Origin: Vigna angularis
Taxonomy: Eukaryota; Streptophyta; Magnoliopsida; Fabales; Fabaceae
NCBI RefSeq assembly: GCF_016808095.1
Contig: NC_068973.1
Span: 24,904,077 to 24,968,076, forward strand
DNA: 64,000 nt
Reading direction: 5' to 3'
Shown here: piece after piece, positions 12,373 to 24,722 of the stretch
Position numbering within the stretch: the stretch's first letter is position 1
Layout: each line of letters opens with the position of its first letter
The notes under the pieces: generated by a model
What the model was told of the DNA's origin: nothing
Databases searched by the model: none
Seen by the model: the letters and a program-made list of their open reading frames with translations, nothing else
Position numbers and translations under genes: made by a program

Positions 12373-12772
12373 CCTTCACCGACTCTCGACTCCATCACGA
12401 ATCCAAGCACAGTCAACCTCTTCCATCAGGTTTGTCATCAATCCACCGATTGATTTCGACCATGCACCTCATTCTTTCTTTAGATCTTCTTTCCCTCATG
12501 TTTGCCAGATTAGAATCTCATTTACGTTCCATTTCACCGATTGAAATCAGATTCTAGCCATTTCCACCAATTAAACCACCATACAACATCTGATCTTGAA
12601 TCTCTACCGAACAAACCTAAAATTTAGGGTTTGTTCGTCATTGTTCCTCTTCGACTCCAAAACCTAGGGTTCCTAGCTAGGGTTGGTTTTCCGTTGCGTC
12701 ATCTATTCTCTGTCTCGAGCTAAACTGGATTTCATGTCTTCTCATCAATTCGCCTCAAGCCTCCGTGTATCA
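12373..12772 (+). repeat. 3' LTR of the gag-only element, right half
   Basis: This continues the LTR cut at 5339 after the duplicated CCTTC. It is rich in CT and ACCGA/ATTTAGGG-like text and plausibly ends at GTGTATCA (12772), giving an LTR of about 880 bp. The end is an inference, because no second copy exists here to compare. Confidence 0.45.
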
Positions 12773-14107
12773 CCATATATGAGACACTGAATGGTAAAAA
12801 ATGCAATATATCTCTTTGATGATATCAAAACAATGAAAATATGTTGGTAATACTAGAGTTAATTGTTACAACTATTGAGAACATCTAGCACACATATGAC
12901 TTAAACGAGCATTTCGCAAAGCATTCCATATAGAGAAGGATGTCCTATAATTTGCAACAAGTGGTCATGTGTTTATAAAGGTTTCTCCTGGTACATGTGT
13001 AACATGTAACATTCTATTATTCTAGTATTTATTACATTTTGCTTTGTCAAATGTTTTTATACAAATAAAAAAATCTCAAAATAAATGAAAACAATCTCAA
13101 AATAAATGCAAAACTCTCAATAAAATTTTATTAAATATAGAACATAATCCAAAATATGTCCTTTAAAATTATTTAAATTAAAATATATCCAAAATGAAAT
13201 TTCTGAGTTGATCCTCGTATTCATAAACTAACACAATACTTTAAAACATAAAATTGTCCAAGAAAAAAAATGAAATATATTTCCTCCAAATTGTAAACTT
13301 TTCTCTCCATATGCAATATGCTCTCCATTTAATTTATTTACGGGATCGTTGCATATTATCAACAATGAATATAAGGATAAGTCCAAAAATCAAACACAAT
13401 AAATATATATAAAAATATGCGTATAAAATTTGTAATTAGCATATTTATTTAATAAATTAATTAATTCATCATTTTTTTTCTTAAAAAAACAATATTTTAA
13501 GTAAAATATTATATTAAAGACAATTTAATATATAACCACGATAACTTATATATATATATATATATATTAACTACAACAATTTAATATATATTAGCAACAA
13601 CAATAATTTCTATTAATAGCAACAACAAATTTACATTAATAGCAAAATCAATAAAACACAGTAAAAAAATTAATTATAATGAATAAAAAATAATTTTTGT
13701 TTTTACAATACAAAACATATACAATAAAATCAAATATATAATAGAATTAAATATTTTCTTAAAATCAACCATAATTAATTATCTAATTAAAAATAGAGTC
13801 TTAAATCAAAATCAACTCCTACTTCGTTTAAAATCAACCCTTACTCCTTTCTCTATTTTCCTTTAACCCTAATAAGAAAATTATAATTTTATTTTTATTA
13901 TCTCTTTTCATTGTCAATTAATAAGTAGGTTATACTGATTTTTTTATTATTATTATTAGTGTAGTAAAAATATCTATCATGCCAACTTTATGTCTCTTTT
14001 TAAAATATCTATATTTTCATCAATAATTAATTTTAATAAATTATCTTTTCCATTTTTAAAGAAAAAACCAATTTAAAATAAATAAATAGATAACTAAAAG
14101 TAATAAA

Positions 14108-14160
<53 letters not shown>

Positions 14161-14188
14161 GAAATTATAAATTATTGATCCTTCATAA
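12773..14188. other. AT-rich intergenic DNA with TA repeats
   Basis: No coding or element structure is recognised. There are (TA)n tracts at about 13547-13567 and 14108-14158, the latter just outside the Mutator-like element. Confidence 0.6.
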
Positions 14189-14197
14189 TATAATTTA

Positions 14198-14420
14198 GGG
14201 TTAAATATGTTTTTCATCTCTTAAGTATCACACGATTTTGTTTTTAGTCCCTACTCAAAACTTTGATGGTATTTAGTCTTTATAGTTTTGAAACTCTGAC
14301 TATTAGTCCTTAAAATTGGATGGTGTTAAGTTTTAGTGGATGTGGCAAACGGCGATGCCACGTGATCATTGAGCTGCTATCTGCCACGTTGGATATTTAA
14401 GTGTTGAATTGAGATTAAGT
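14198..14420 (+). repeat. MULE left terminal inverted repeat
   Basis: About 223 bp, pairing with 18745-18976 in reverse with scattered mismatches. Both copies contain the GATGCCACGTGATCAT region with its CACGTG-type E-box. Confidence 0.88.
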
Positions 14421-14656
14421 ATGTTAATTACATTCTTTTCGTTCAAGAGCACTTCGTGATCTTTTATAAATGAGATTTGAAGAAGTTGGGTTCTTCTTCG
14501 TGGCTGCAGTTGGGGGCAAAGAAGTTGGGTACATCTGAAGGTTGGAGTTGGTGTTCTTGAGGAGGTAAGTTCATATGTTTTGGTTTTGGCTCTTCTTTTG
14601 TTCTTCGTGTCAATATCAGGATTTGGGATATAGGGTTTGGGTAGGCAGGAAAGCTG

Positions 14657-15161
14657 ATGAAGGGATTGCTTTGTTGTAGTGAAATGAAAAGTGAGAGTGG
14701 AGGAAATGGTTGGACGCGAAGGTTAATTGGTTCGGGAAATTCGCAAAGCTGTGGATCATTATTGGTTTTGAAGGCAACTACTCTGAAGAACAAAGGAAGA
14801 TTGTTTTATAGATGTAGAAATTGGGCAGTAAGTGATTAAATCTTTCATTTCATTTGCTGAATTTTGAATTAATCTTGTGTTGTTTTGATTGCAGAGTAAT
14901 TCAAGTTGTAATTACTTTGAATGGCATGATGAAGGAGTTTTTGAAATTGAAGGAAGCTTTGAAAGAAAACGTGAAGAACTTGAAATGTGTTTGGAAAATG
15001 AAAAACTTGTATTGGATCTAAGGAAGAAGAACGACAAGTTGAAAAGGAAATTAGAACAAGAGAAGAAAGTTGGGAAAATGATGTTGTTGTTGTTTGTCTT
15101 GTCATGGGCGTTAACAATTTTCTTTTTTATTATGTTTTTGTTGAAGATGAATTGTAATTAA
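14657..15161 (+). CDS. zf-GRF zinc-finger / coiled-coil / membrane-tail protein carried in the MULE
   Basis: Two exons. Exon 1 (14657 to about 14830) ends GGGCA|GTAAGT; exon 2 starts after TTGCAG at about 14895 and ends at the TAA of 15159-15161. Joined, they give a GRF-type zinc finger: CG near residue 33, then NKGRLFYRCRN, then C.YFEW after the splice. A Lys/Glu-rich coiled coil and a C-terminal hydrophobic membrane anchor follow. The usual first Cys of the finger (C.CG) is not visible, so metal binding may be impaired. The gene converges on the transposase. Small zf-GRF proteins of this layout are frequent in legume genomes. Its role here is unknown; a captured host gene or a standard accessory gene of this MULE family are both possible. 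Confidence 0.75.
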
Positions 15162-15552
15162 GAATTATGGTTGAATAGAATGAGGTTTGTCTCGAAATTC
15201 TGGTTGTTGTTTGTTTTCCCTTTAAAACATTCCACTGTTATTGTTATTGGTATTTTGATTTATGTTAATAAAGAAAAGAGTTGACAGCATAAGAAAGTAG
15301 AAGCAGAGTATCTGTAAATGTGGACTTGGAATAAATAAAGTTAACTTGGCATTCTGCAAAGATGGAATACAACACGAAGCAGGATATAATATGAAGTGGT
15401 CTCATACTATTAAATAAGATAAGTTAAGTGGTCCCTTTCCACTACAAAAAATATTAAAAGCAACCATTGTACCCATTACTACTATTGTTCCCTGAGTGGG
15501 TCACTGTGGCTTACAAAATTCATTAAAATAAAGGCTTGGCTACAATAAATCT

Positions 15553-18465
15553 TCAATTGGTACTAGCTTGGGACCCTAGATGTTGTGCAGCTAGTCGTAA
15601 GGATGTTCTTCTTCCACCTTGGTGACTTGATGCAGGTCCTTCTCCACTGCCACTTCTTCTTCCCCGTTTTGATGTTCCTCCTCCTTGGTGACTTGATGCA
15701 GCTCCTGCTCCACTGCCACTTGTTCTTCCCCTTGTTGATGTTGCTCCTCCTTGTGACGTTGATGGAGCTAGTTCTGGTTGAGAACCTCCTGCATTGGAAG
15801 TGGCCCTTGTGCTGCCAGATCCTCCTACAGTTGAAGTGGCCCTTGTGTTCTGTAAATGGAAGTAAGCAGCATTGCAATTATCATAGTGTAAATAAGTTTG
15901 AATGTGTAAATAAGTGAAGTTGTAAAAGATTGATTTTGTACCTTTTTCTTTCCCCTTTTACATGTTCTTACATTATGACCAAATTCATTGCAGTTGCTAC
16001 ACTTCATAACAAGATTCTTCTTTGACAATTTTGTATGAGTCACATATTCATCAGCCTCCCTTCTTCTTAGTTTTTTAGGCCTCCCAGGGGTGTTTTATAA
16101 ATTGGAAGCAGTAGGGAACCAGATTCAGAAGTAGACCACAATTGTTGTCCATTGATTGGAACAATTTCAGGGCCATAACAAGTCTCATAAGCCTCTCTCT
16201 TGTAATAAGGATGTACATAGTCTTCAAGGTTTTCTAGTTTGTAATTTATGGCAGCCACAGCGTGCCTGCAAGGAATTCCTACCAAATCCCAAAAGTAACA
16301 ACTACATGAATGGTTACTTAGGTCAACTACAAATTTATCCATAGTAAACCTGTGAGTGACTTCAAATTTTGCAGCCCCTGCCCAAGTTGGAATCCAATTT
16401 CCACTCTTCTCAACTTCTCCATCAAGCCTATTTCGTGGTTTAGGCATCACAGCTCCTGTATATGTCTTTGTTTTTTCTCTAAGTGTTGCAAACCTCCTCA
16501 TAATGTAAGTCCTAATCCATTCCATCATAGTTATGATAAGTTTGTCTCTAGCTAGTAAAATTGTACTATTAAATGACTCAGACAAATTATTTAACAAGAC
16601 ATCGCATCTAGGATAACTACTAAATGCATGTTTACACCAATGATTAGTTGGAATAGCTAGCAACCAATTGTAAGCATCAATGTTAACATTGGACAACTCT
16701 CCCATTTTCTTTTCCCAATCCTGTTTAAATGTGGCCTTCGCAGCCCCCATCATAAGATCTCTAATAAGCACTCCTCCACAAAACTTCTTCTTGTAATTGT
16801 TATATAAGTGCCTTAAGCACAATCTATGTTCCACTCCTTCCAAGATCTCATCAAAAACTGTCATCAGTCCCTGCAAATCACAAAAGTTTGTCATTAGTCC
16901 CTGGAAATCACAAAAGGTCCTGGTCAATAGTAAATATTCCAATTGCTACGAAATAAAAATAGGAAAATATTAAAATGAAGATACCTTTTGTTGATCAGAG
17001 ATGAAAACCCAACGTTGACAATTAATGCCTCCAATATCATCCAGAAGTAGTGTCAAAAACCAACTCCAACTTTCTTTGCATTCATTTTCAACCACAGCAA
17101 AAGCTAGTGGGAAATATTGGTCATTCGGGTCTCTGCCCACTGCCACCAACAACTGACCCCCATATGTTGTCTTCAGATGACAACCATCTACCCCTATGAG
17201 GGGCCTGCAACTTCCTAAGAAGCCTTGCTTACAGCCCTCTAAACACATATAGAATGAGCCAAATCTTGGAGGCAAACTTGGTTGGGGTTGATTGACTTTA
17301 ATTTTAAATGTTCCAGCCGTCACTCTTAGCAATTCACCCACATAATCATATAGACGACCGTATTGTCACTCTCCATCACCAACCAAAGAATCCAAGGCAA
17401 TTTGCTTGGCCTTTCCAGCTTTGCAAGCAATTATTCCAACACTGAATGACTTCTTAATGTCATCAATTATTTGGTTGACTGTCATGTTAGCCACATTTAC
17501 AAACCTATCTACTAATACTTGTGCAATCCAGTTAACATTTGCACTTTTGTTTCCAAAGACCCTTCCACAACTATGTCGTCCAACCAAGGTTTTCACCCTA
17601 AATGTTTGCTTGCCTCCTACCTTGCTAGCCATAATCAGAAAACCACATTTGTTTTTATAAACTGCCCTTACTCTGTTGAGGTCATTCTTCACAAACTTAA
17701 CCTCTTTTCCATTTAATACACTATGCTCCAATAGTGCATTTTTAAATTCCTTTAAAGAACAGAACTTCATCCCCAATTCAAATCTGAAGTTCTTGTTCAT
17801 ATCATCTTTTCTATACTTTTTAAATTTCCCCTTTGAAAACCTCACATCCTCATCACTATCTACATTTGAATCCAATTCATCACTATTGTATTCTTCATTC
17901 ATGTCATGATCTCCAACTTCTTCATTCAGTATAAATGAACCTTCCCCAACATTGCCTCTTCTAGTCACACATTTCTTCTTCTTTTTCATTCTATTCCACC
18001 TATCCAAAATTGGATTAATGTTTCTCTGAAATTGGTCCACCCTATCATTCTGAACACCAAACCCATCATCTTCATTAGCCATTCTGTCTTCTTCACTGTC
18101 ATTCATACATTCTTCAGCTGAAGCTTCTACTTCCCCCTCAACAACATTCCCCCCTTCCTCTTCTTCCCGAAGATAATCATGTTCATCACCACCAACAAAC
18201 TCTTCTTCTTCCTCACCCATTTAAACCTCTTCATGTTCATCATCACCATCACACTCTTCTTCTTCCTCACCCATTGTTTGGACCCCTTCCACCATAGTTT
18301 GAAGTCTCCATCATACTTAAATTCTTTAACTATTCCAACTGCTTCAAAATACGACCAACGATCCAGATCAAGTCCTTTGATCACGTGTATCTCTCCTCCA
18401 ACATACTGTAGCCCCTTATTACTAACAAACTTCCCCATGTGATGCAAACAAATGTCGAAAACCAT
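15553..18465 (-). pseudogene. MURA-type MULE transposase, broken
   Basis: N to C: a PB1-like N-terminal domain (18465-18280), an acidic linker with a tandem duplication and a TAA, the MuDR DNA-binding region (17780-17430), the DDE/MULE domain start with GVDGCHLKT (about 17200), the rest of the catalytic domain with LRHLYNNYKKKF (about 16820), a SWIM zinc finger (C.C..WDLVGIPCRHAVAAI, about 16300-16250), a CCHC knuckle (about 15990) and a Gly/Ser/Arg-rich tail. Introns: 16984-16901 or 16984-16871 (two acceptors), and 15941-15850. Lesions: a frameshift near 18290, a stop in the linker, TGA at 17366-17368, and a one-base loss in the G run 16088-16091. A functional copy would bind the TIRs and cut and paste the element. 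Confidence 0.85.
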
Positions 18466-18744
18466 TTCTAGACCTACATTCAGACATCAACGCTTTACGC
18501 ACAAATTGGAACAACCATAACCGAACCAGAAAAACAGTAGCTTAGCTTACCTTTACGCTTGTCTTTCACGAGCACCGCAACGACCACCGTAAGGACCACC
18601 GCAACGCCACCAAGATACAATGCTTCCTGTGAAAGGTTTCGACTACAATGCTTCTAGTAAAACTACTTTTCCCCCCAATTGAAAAATTTACTTTGACAAA
18701 TTGTGAACCCTATATCTGATTTGAATCAACAACGTAATTAATAG

Positions 18745-18976
18745 ACTTAATCTTAGTTCAACACTTAAACATCCAACGTGGCAAAGAGTGAAGAGAGCAG
18801 CTCAATGATCACGTGGCATCGCCGTTTGCCACATCCACTAAAACTTAACACCGTCCAATTTTAAGGACTAATAGTGAGAGTTTCAAAACTATAAGGACTA
18901 AAAACCGTCAAAGTTTTGAGTAGGGACTAAAAACAAAATCGTGTGATACTTAAGGGACTAAAAACATATTTAACCC
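18745..18976 (-). repeat. MULE right terminal inverted repeat
   Basis: Reverse complement of the left TIR, ending ATTTAACCC at 18976 next to the duplicated TATAATTTA. Confidence 0.88.
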
Positions 18977-19000
18977 TATAATTTATTATTGATCCTTCAT

Positions 19001-20201
19001 TTTTCTCAATTGAACAAATTTTTGTCCTAACAAATGTATTAACCAACCAACAAATGAGGATGAGAGATCCTCCTCTAATTCTTATGTTGTATCTCCATGT
19101 ATATTACTAAGATAGTCTTATATGATTAAATGGTGTAGTAGTTTACTAAGATAGTCTTATATATGATTAAATGGTGTAGTAGTGTGGTTGGTTAGACTGT
19201 TTGTTTTGAAGGGAGAGGTCATGGGTTTAACCCTTATACTAGTGCAAATGAAGTGGAACGTGTTGTTGTGGATTGACGAAGGGGAAATTAAAATCGTGAT
19301 TAAGAGAAATTATTTGGTTGGATAAGATCTTGAATTCATTAATTTTATTTAGATTAAATTTAGATATTAGGCTTTTATGGCGAGTTAAGGGTTGAACCTG
19401 GACATTTTTGTGACGCTAAGGTTTAGTTGAGCAGCTTATTAGACTCAGTAAGAAAAATAGTTTGGTTAGGTAGAAAAAAAAAGAAAAAAAAAGGAGACAT
19501 GTTATTATGAATGGCAACGGGTCGGGTCGAGTATGGATAGAGCTATCCGCAATTCGATCCGACAAAAAAATTCATCCGCTACTCGACCTGCTATCCGTAC
19601 GAATAAAAATACCACGAATATTTTAAAACTCGATGATACCTGTGGATACCCACAAATATTATTGTGACGCTAAGGTTTAGTTCAACAACTTATTAGACTG
19701 AGTAAGAAAAATAGTTTGGTTAGGTGGAAAAAAAAGAAAAAAAAAAGGAGACATGTTATGTGTTTGGACGTGCAAGGTCTGAGAGTAAGTGTCTTTGTTG
19801 AGTTAAGTTTTGTGTAAATTTCTAAGACAATATTATTGTGTTGACCCAATCGGACCCGTCATAAGGAAGTTTTGGAAAAAGGGAATTTCAAACTCAAGAA
19901 ACATGTGTATAATATGTTTTTATTTATATTCTAATTATATTAACTTTTTAATTGATATTTTGTGTTTAAAAATTTAATTTAATTAGAATTTGTGATAATT
20001 ATACTTTTCAACCTTTCATAAATAAAAATGTCTTAAAAATTTTGTATAAAATATTTTTTTTAATATTCTAATGTTTGTTAATCAAAATAAATTAATCAAA
20101 TAGTTTTTTTTAAATAGGCTTTTTCATAACTTATAGAAGTGAAGTTTGGATTTTATTCAAACACTATATTTAAAGGAATATCATGCTTCATTACTACCTT
20201 C

Positions 20202-20280
<79 letters not shown>

Positions 20281-20284
20281 GTAG
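19001..20284. repeat. Non-coding stretch with a split ~90-bp direct repeat and long TA tract
   Basis: A ~90-bp segment starting GTGACGCTAAGGTTTAGTT occurs at about 19412-19505 and again at 19663-19757. Between the copies is a 150-bp insert starting GGGTCGGGTCGAG, like a short dispersed repeat. This suggests a long duplication flanking an insert or an unequal exchange. A (TA)n tract runs about 20203-20277. No gene is seen. Confidence 0.55.
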
Positions 20285-20998
20285 AGAATATCTCATGTTA
20301 ATATAGGTATGAAGTGCACACACTTTCTTAACCTATAAATAATGACCCAAATCGCATCATTACCTTTTGTTGATCTTGGAAAACGAATAACAAAGTTTAT
20401 AACAACATTGTATCACTTCCATTTAGGGATCTTTAATTGTTCTAACATCCCTCTAAGATAAAACGCAAGATCTTCTTCATTCCTAGCCACCAAAGGACTT
20501 TTTTAAAATATACATCTTAGTCATATTATGGAATATTCTAAATTTGCTTTGACTTTCATCCAAAGCCATCTTTTGCAATTTGTTATCATTGGACACAAAA
20601 ATTCTTCCTTTAAACTTCAAGACTCCATTAATCCCTACAAAAGGTTCACGAATTCCATGTTTCATTTGTTCCCTAATTCTGATAAACTTAGATCTATCAA
20701 TTTTGCTTACTTAGCTATAACGAAAAACTATTTAGTTATGACAAAGATGTCTAATGAAATATGATTGATGAGAGTTTCAATCCAAGGTTCATGTGTCTAA
20801 ACTTTTCTAACATCTCTCACTCTTTGAGCATCATCACATATACATGAATCTTCTTTCTACAGAGTTTCTGTCACAACATTTGCTTTACTTAGATGGTACA
20901 TCATTTGAGAGTCATTGTCCTTAAAACAATTTACGTCTTCTGTGTCACATGTTCAACTCTTTTGATATCAAAGATATATTTCAAATTATCATGATCAT
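20285..20998 (-). pseudogene. Decayed Ty3 RNase H end and integrase
   Basis: Read from 20998 down: DHDNLKYIFDIK (end of RNase H), a frame-broken linker, GRIFVSNDNKL (the segment preceding the integrase zinc-binding domain), MKKILRFIL, then NDAIWVIIYRLRKCVHFIPI from the integrase core near 20320. Many stops and frameshifts make it an old relic. It stops abruptly at 20998, where the next element's LTR tail begins. A matching RT piece on the same strand is at 47460-47990. Confidence 0.75.
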
Positions 20999-21229
20999 TG
21001 TTAACACTCCAGCAAGTGTACGGAATCGTATCAAGTAATAATAAATGGTAAGATCAAGTATCGAATCCCAAGAGACTCACAACACTAAACAGTTATGTAA
21101 TCGCTTAACCAATTAAGACTTAAGAACATTTTTTGGGGTTTTTGAATGCAAATGCATGAAAATAAACATGAATGCAAATTTGATCAATTGAGGCTAAACA
21201 CAAGGGTGAATGGATGATATTGAAAATAT
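20999..21229 (-). repeat. Inverted 3' end of an Athila-type LTR
   Basis: This starts TGTTAACACTCC and is the reverse complement of the last ~230 bp of the LTR at 29522-30858. It joins head-on to the middle of the forward LTR at about 21230, making the 5' end of the element a fold-back structure like that at 2044-3262. Confidence 0.7.
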
Positions 21230-22937
21230 GAGATGAACTAAACCTCCGTTGTTGTTGGAGAAACGATGTAATCCTTTGAAACTCTCATGTATTGAATTGG
21301 TTTATATTATAAATGCTTTACTTCCTTAATTGTTAGGGTTTTTCTTCTACGCTCTATGCATGCTTTGTTTAACTCATTCAATTGCATGATTATAGATGTT
21401 GTTGATATGGAAACATATGGAGAAATCTAGAATTGAGGAAATTCTCCTAAAAGCAATATTACCTAGACATAGGAATAGGAGGGTTGGTTGCCTTTAAGCT
21501 TCTGTATGAATGTAATGCATAATTAAATGTTGGGGATACAAGACATTGTCGGAACAATCGGTACCATTATAGAGTCACGCAGCGGAATGAAATATAGATA
21601 GCGGAAAGTGTGTTTGGTCAAACTTGTATTAAGATGGTTCGTTTTAGAAAATTAATTTTCTTAGTGAAAATTTACCGAACAGTTGATATGCGCAAAATGT
21701 AAAGAGGGTAGGGAGTAGAAAAATTCAACACAGAATTTTTATCCTGGTTCGAATCAAAAGATTCTACGTCCAGTTGTTAATCTCTATAAAAAGTGATTAA
21801 CGTTTTCACTAAAAATTACTTTCACAGATTACAATGGAGTGAAAGAATAGAATGATAAAACTTTCCTTCGACGAACGAACCGGAAGGGTGCTTCCTTCGA
21901 CCAATGAACCGGAAGCAGGAATCTACACTTTCCTTCGACCAACGAACCGAAACAGTGCAGATAAAATCTTCCTTCGACACACGAACCGGAAGATGACAGT
22001 CTTGCCAACTCGAAGAGAACCGCTCCGACCTTTGACCCACAAACTGTATTCTCAAAAAGCTCAGAGTTAACCCTCTAAGGGTTTTGGAACAACTATATAT
22101 ATAGGCAACTGGTCTGAGTTTGAAAACACAAATTACAACTACCATTGATAATCGATTATTGTTAGTAATAATCGATTATTTAAGTCCGTTATAGGGTTTT
22201 TCAATAAGTGATAATCGATTATCCTGAGGAACAATCGATTATTCCAAAGACTTGGGAAGTTCTCATCATGACCAGTTGATAATCAATTATTTGAAGGAAT
22301 AATCGATTATTCCAGAGCGAAATGTTTTTTCAAGAGTGCTCATGATAATCGATTATAGCTTCACATAATCGATTAAATGCATAACTTAACTAAAGATACG
22401 AGATTTTCTAAGTATTACATATTCAAAGACTTTCCTAATACATTTATATTCTACAAAGTGCTTTTAAAACAATTTTAACAGCTTCTTCAAGTCTTTCTTC
22501 TTGGAGCATCATCAAAATCATTTATCTTCAAATTTACCAATGCTCATCATTGGTAACAGACATTGTGATCTAGTAATTAAGAGTAGGTTTTCTTCACCGA
22601 GACATCGGGTTTAAGGTAAATTAGAGAGTGGCACTAAAATTAATTAATAAGATGAATTCATAAATACATGAGAATGGATAGGATAAGTCAGAAACCCCAA
22701 CAACATAATCATTCCATATTTTATACACCAATAACTTATGCATTCTTCAAGTCAATTGATCAACACTTGCATTCATATTTATTTTCTGCATTATAAACAC
22801 TATGATCTTGTTTACAAGTCTTAATTAATCAAGAACCCACATGAATGTCTAGGCCATGAGTCTGTTGGGAAACGATACTTGGTTTTACCATTTATTATTA
22901 CTTGATAAGATTCGGTACACTTACCGGAGTGTTAACA
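21230..22937 (+). repeat. 5' LTR remnant of the + Athila-like element
   Basis: It matches the 3' LTR from about position 30172 onward and ends GTGTTAACA (22937). The first ~650 bp are missing and replaced by the inverted fragment at 20999-21229. It is interrupted at 21547-22558. Confidence 0.75.
21547..22558 (-). mobile_element. Solo LTR of a Sirevirus-like Copia element, TSD GACAT
   Basis: TGTCGGAACAATCGG...TTGGTAACA is flanked by perfect GACAT duplications (21542-21546, 22559-22563). It is related to, and in the same orientation as, the LTRs at 36447 and 44194. In transcription direction (-) it carries four pairs of the dyad ATAATCGATTAT (starts 22148/22168, 22211/22231, 22279/22299, 22345/22365, some with one mismatch), then a TATATATAG box at about 22094-22103. 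A solo LTR forms by recombination between the two LTRs of a full element. Confidence 0.92.
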
Positions 22938-23137
22938 AATTTTGGAGTCGTTGTTGGAGACTCGTGGTTTAACTATTATATTCGTGTGATTATTGATTAG
23001 CTTTGACTTGAATTTTTTTTTAGTGTATTTTTGTTTTGTTTTGTTTTAAAAGTTCTTTTTAGGGTTTTGTTTTCTTGTGTATACAGTGTATAATTTGAAC
23101 TAGAAGCAAGAAAACTTCGGAACCTCTTCTTGAAGGA

Positions 23138-24631
23138 TTGGACGAGAGTAGAAGGAGAAGGAGAATCCAAACATCTAGAGAATTATTTCCTTCTCCGGAG
23201 ACACTTTTACAACCCTCACCACAAGGATCTGACCAGAGTACTAAAGAGATGGCTAGAGAAAATAATGGCAGACGCACTCTGGCATATTACACCACTGTTG
23301 TTGGCCCTCATCACTTTAACAACATTGCAAGGCCGAGGGTCAATGCTACAAATATGGAGGTGAAACCGGCGTTGATATAATTGGCGAAGAGCAACCAATT
23401 TAATGGACTGTCTCATGAAAGTCCATATGAACATCTGACTACATTCAATGAGATTTGGAACACTATGAATATCAATGGTGTGCCGGATGACGCTATAAAG
23501 CTTAGTTTGTTTCCTTTCTCATTAAGAGGCAATGCTAAGCTATGGTTGAATTCTTTCCCGAATGATAGATTTACTAAATGGGAAGTTGTGGTTTCAAAGT
23601 TTTTGAACAAGTACTTCCCACAGTCAAAAATCAACAAGGGTGAGCAAGAAATTTCTTCTTTCGGGCAAGGTATGGAGGAGACGTTAGGTCAGGCGTGGGA
23701 TAGATATAAGAGTTTGATGAGGAAGACGCCCACGCATGGCTTTGATAAAGCAACAATAGTCATTCTTTTCCTTGGAGGTCTAGGTTCACAAACCAAATTG
23801 ATGGTAGATGCCTCAGTTGGAGGTAATATTAACTATAAGACTCTAGAGGAAATTTTTGAATTAATTGACAACATGGGTACTAATGATAACGAGATGCATA
23901 GTGAAAGAGGAGCTCCACCTCAATAGAAGGGAGTTCTACAATTACAATCTCAAGATGTCTTGCTTGCACAAAATAAAATTATAACTCAATAGTTGGAGAA
24001 TTTGACGAAGACACTCGCTCAGTTGCCAAAGGAGCTTAAGAATGTTTCACAGGTTCAACAACAACTCTATGAATTATGTGGTGGTGATCATATCAATAGT
24101 CAATGTGTTTTTCAAGTGTAGGCCCTAGAAGATGTCAATTATATGGGCAATCAATTCCAATACCACCAAGGAAACTTCAACCAAGGGTGGAAACCTCACC
24201 CAAGCATGGGTCAAGGTCAAAATAGACAAGTTGAACAAGCAGGACAATTTAATAAACCACAGCACCAACCATCAATATGGCAACAAGTATCTGTGCTAAA
24301 TGAGAGATCAACAAAGCTAGAAGACACTCTTCAACATTTTATGCAGGTGACTATCTCTAATCACAAGAGCACTGAAGCTGCTATAAGAAATTTGGAGATG
24401 CAGGTCGGCCAATTGGCCAAGAAGATGGAAGACAAAGCGAAAAAGCAATTTGGAGCTAACACTAAGGTTAACCCTAAGGAAGAGTGTAAAGCTATTGCGA
24501 GCATAGATGATGAGAGGGTGGAAGAGAGCAAAGAAAGAGTTGAGTTAGAGAAGAGAGAAGAAAGAGAAGAGAGAATATGTGAGGTTGAGACGAAAAAGAA
24601 AAAAAAAGAAGAAGGGAGAGAAAATTTTTGA
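23138..24631 (+). pseudogene. gag pseudogene, Athila-like
   Basis: Order: an Arg-rich start, PRVNATNMEVKPALI, a TAA near 23378, capsid 23381-23926 (SPYEHLTTFNEIW, LSLFPFSLRGNAKLWL, FLNKYFPQSK, LFLGGLGSQTKLMVDA), a TAG, then a coiled region with several stops, a zinc knuckle C.LCGGDHINSQC (about 24070-24105), a Gln/Asn-rich linker and a K/E-rich end encoded by a homopurine run (24490-24630). In an intact element this would form the particle core and package RNA. At least four stops break the frame. Confidence 0.8.
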
Positions 24632-24722
24632 GATAATTTAAAAAGTTCTTCCTTATCCTAAGGGGCGTGAAAAAATAGATAAAGAGAGACAATATGAGCG
24701 TTTTAAGGAGATCTTCAAGCAA

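Larger units (their letters stand above)
14198..18976 (-). mobile_element. Mutator-like element (MULE) with long TIRs and 9-bp TSD
   Basis: Long terminal inverted repeats (14198-14420 and 18745-18976), starting GGGTTAAATATG, are flanked by a perfect 9-bp duplication TATAATTTA (14189-14197 and 18977-18985). Both the 9-bp duplication and the long TIRs are standard for MULEs. The element holds a MURA-type transposase gene on - (15553-18465) and a second convergent gene on + (14657-15161). The structure is complete, but the transposase has several inactivating lesions, so it looks recently mobile and now dead unless helped in trans. Confidence 0.92.

Noticed and set aside
15563..15877. Trp/Lys/Arg-rich - strand frame
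   Set aside because: Wrong frame of the last MURA exon; the spliced frame gives a Gly/Ser/Arg tail ending at 15553.
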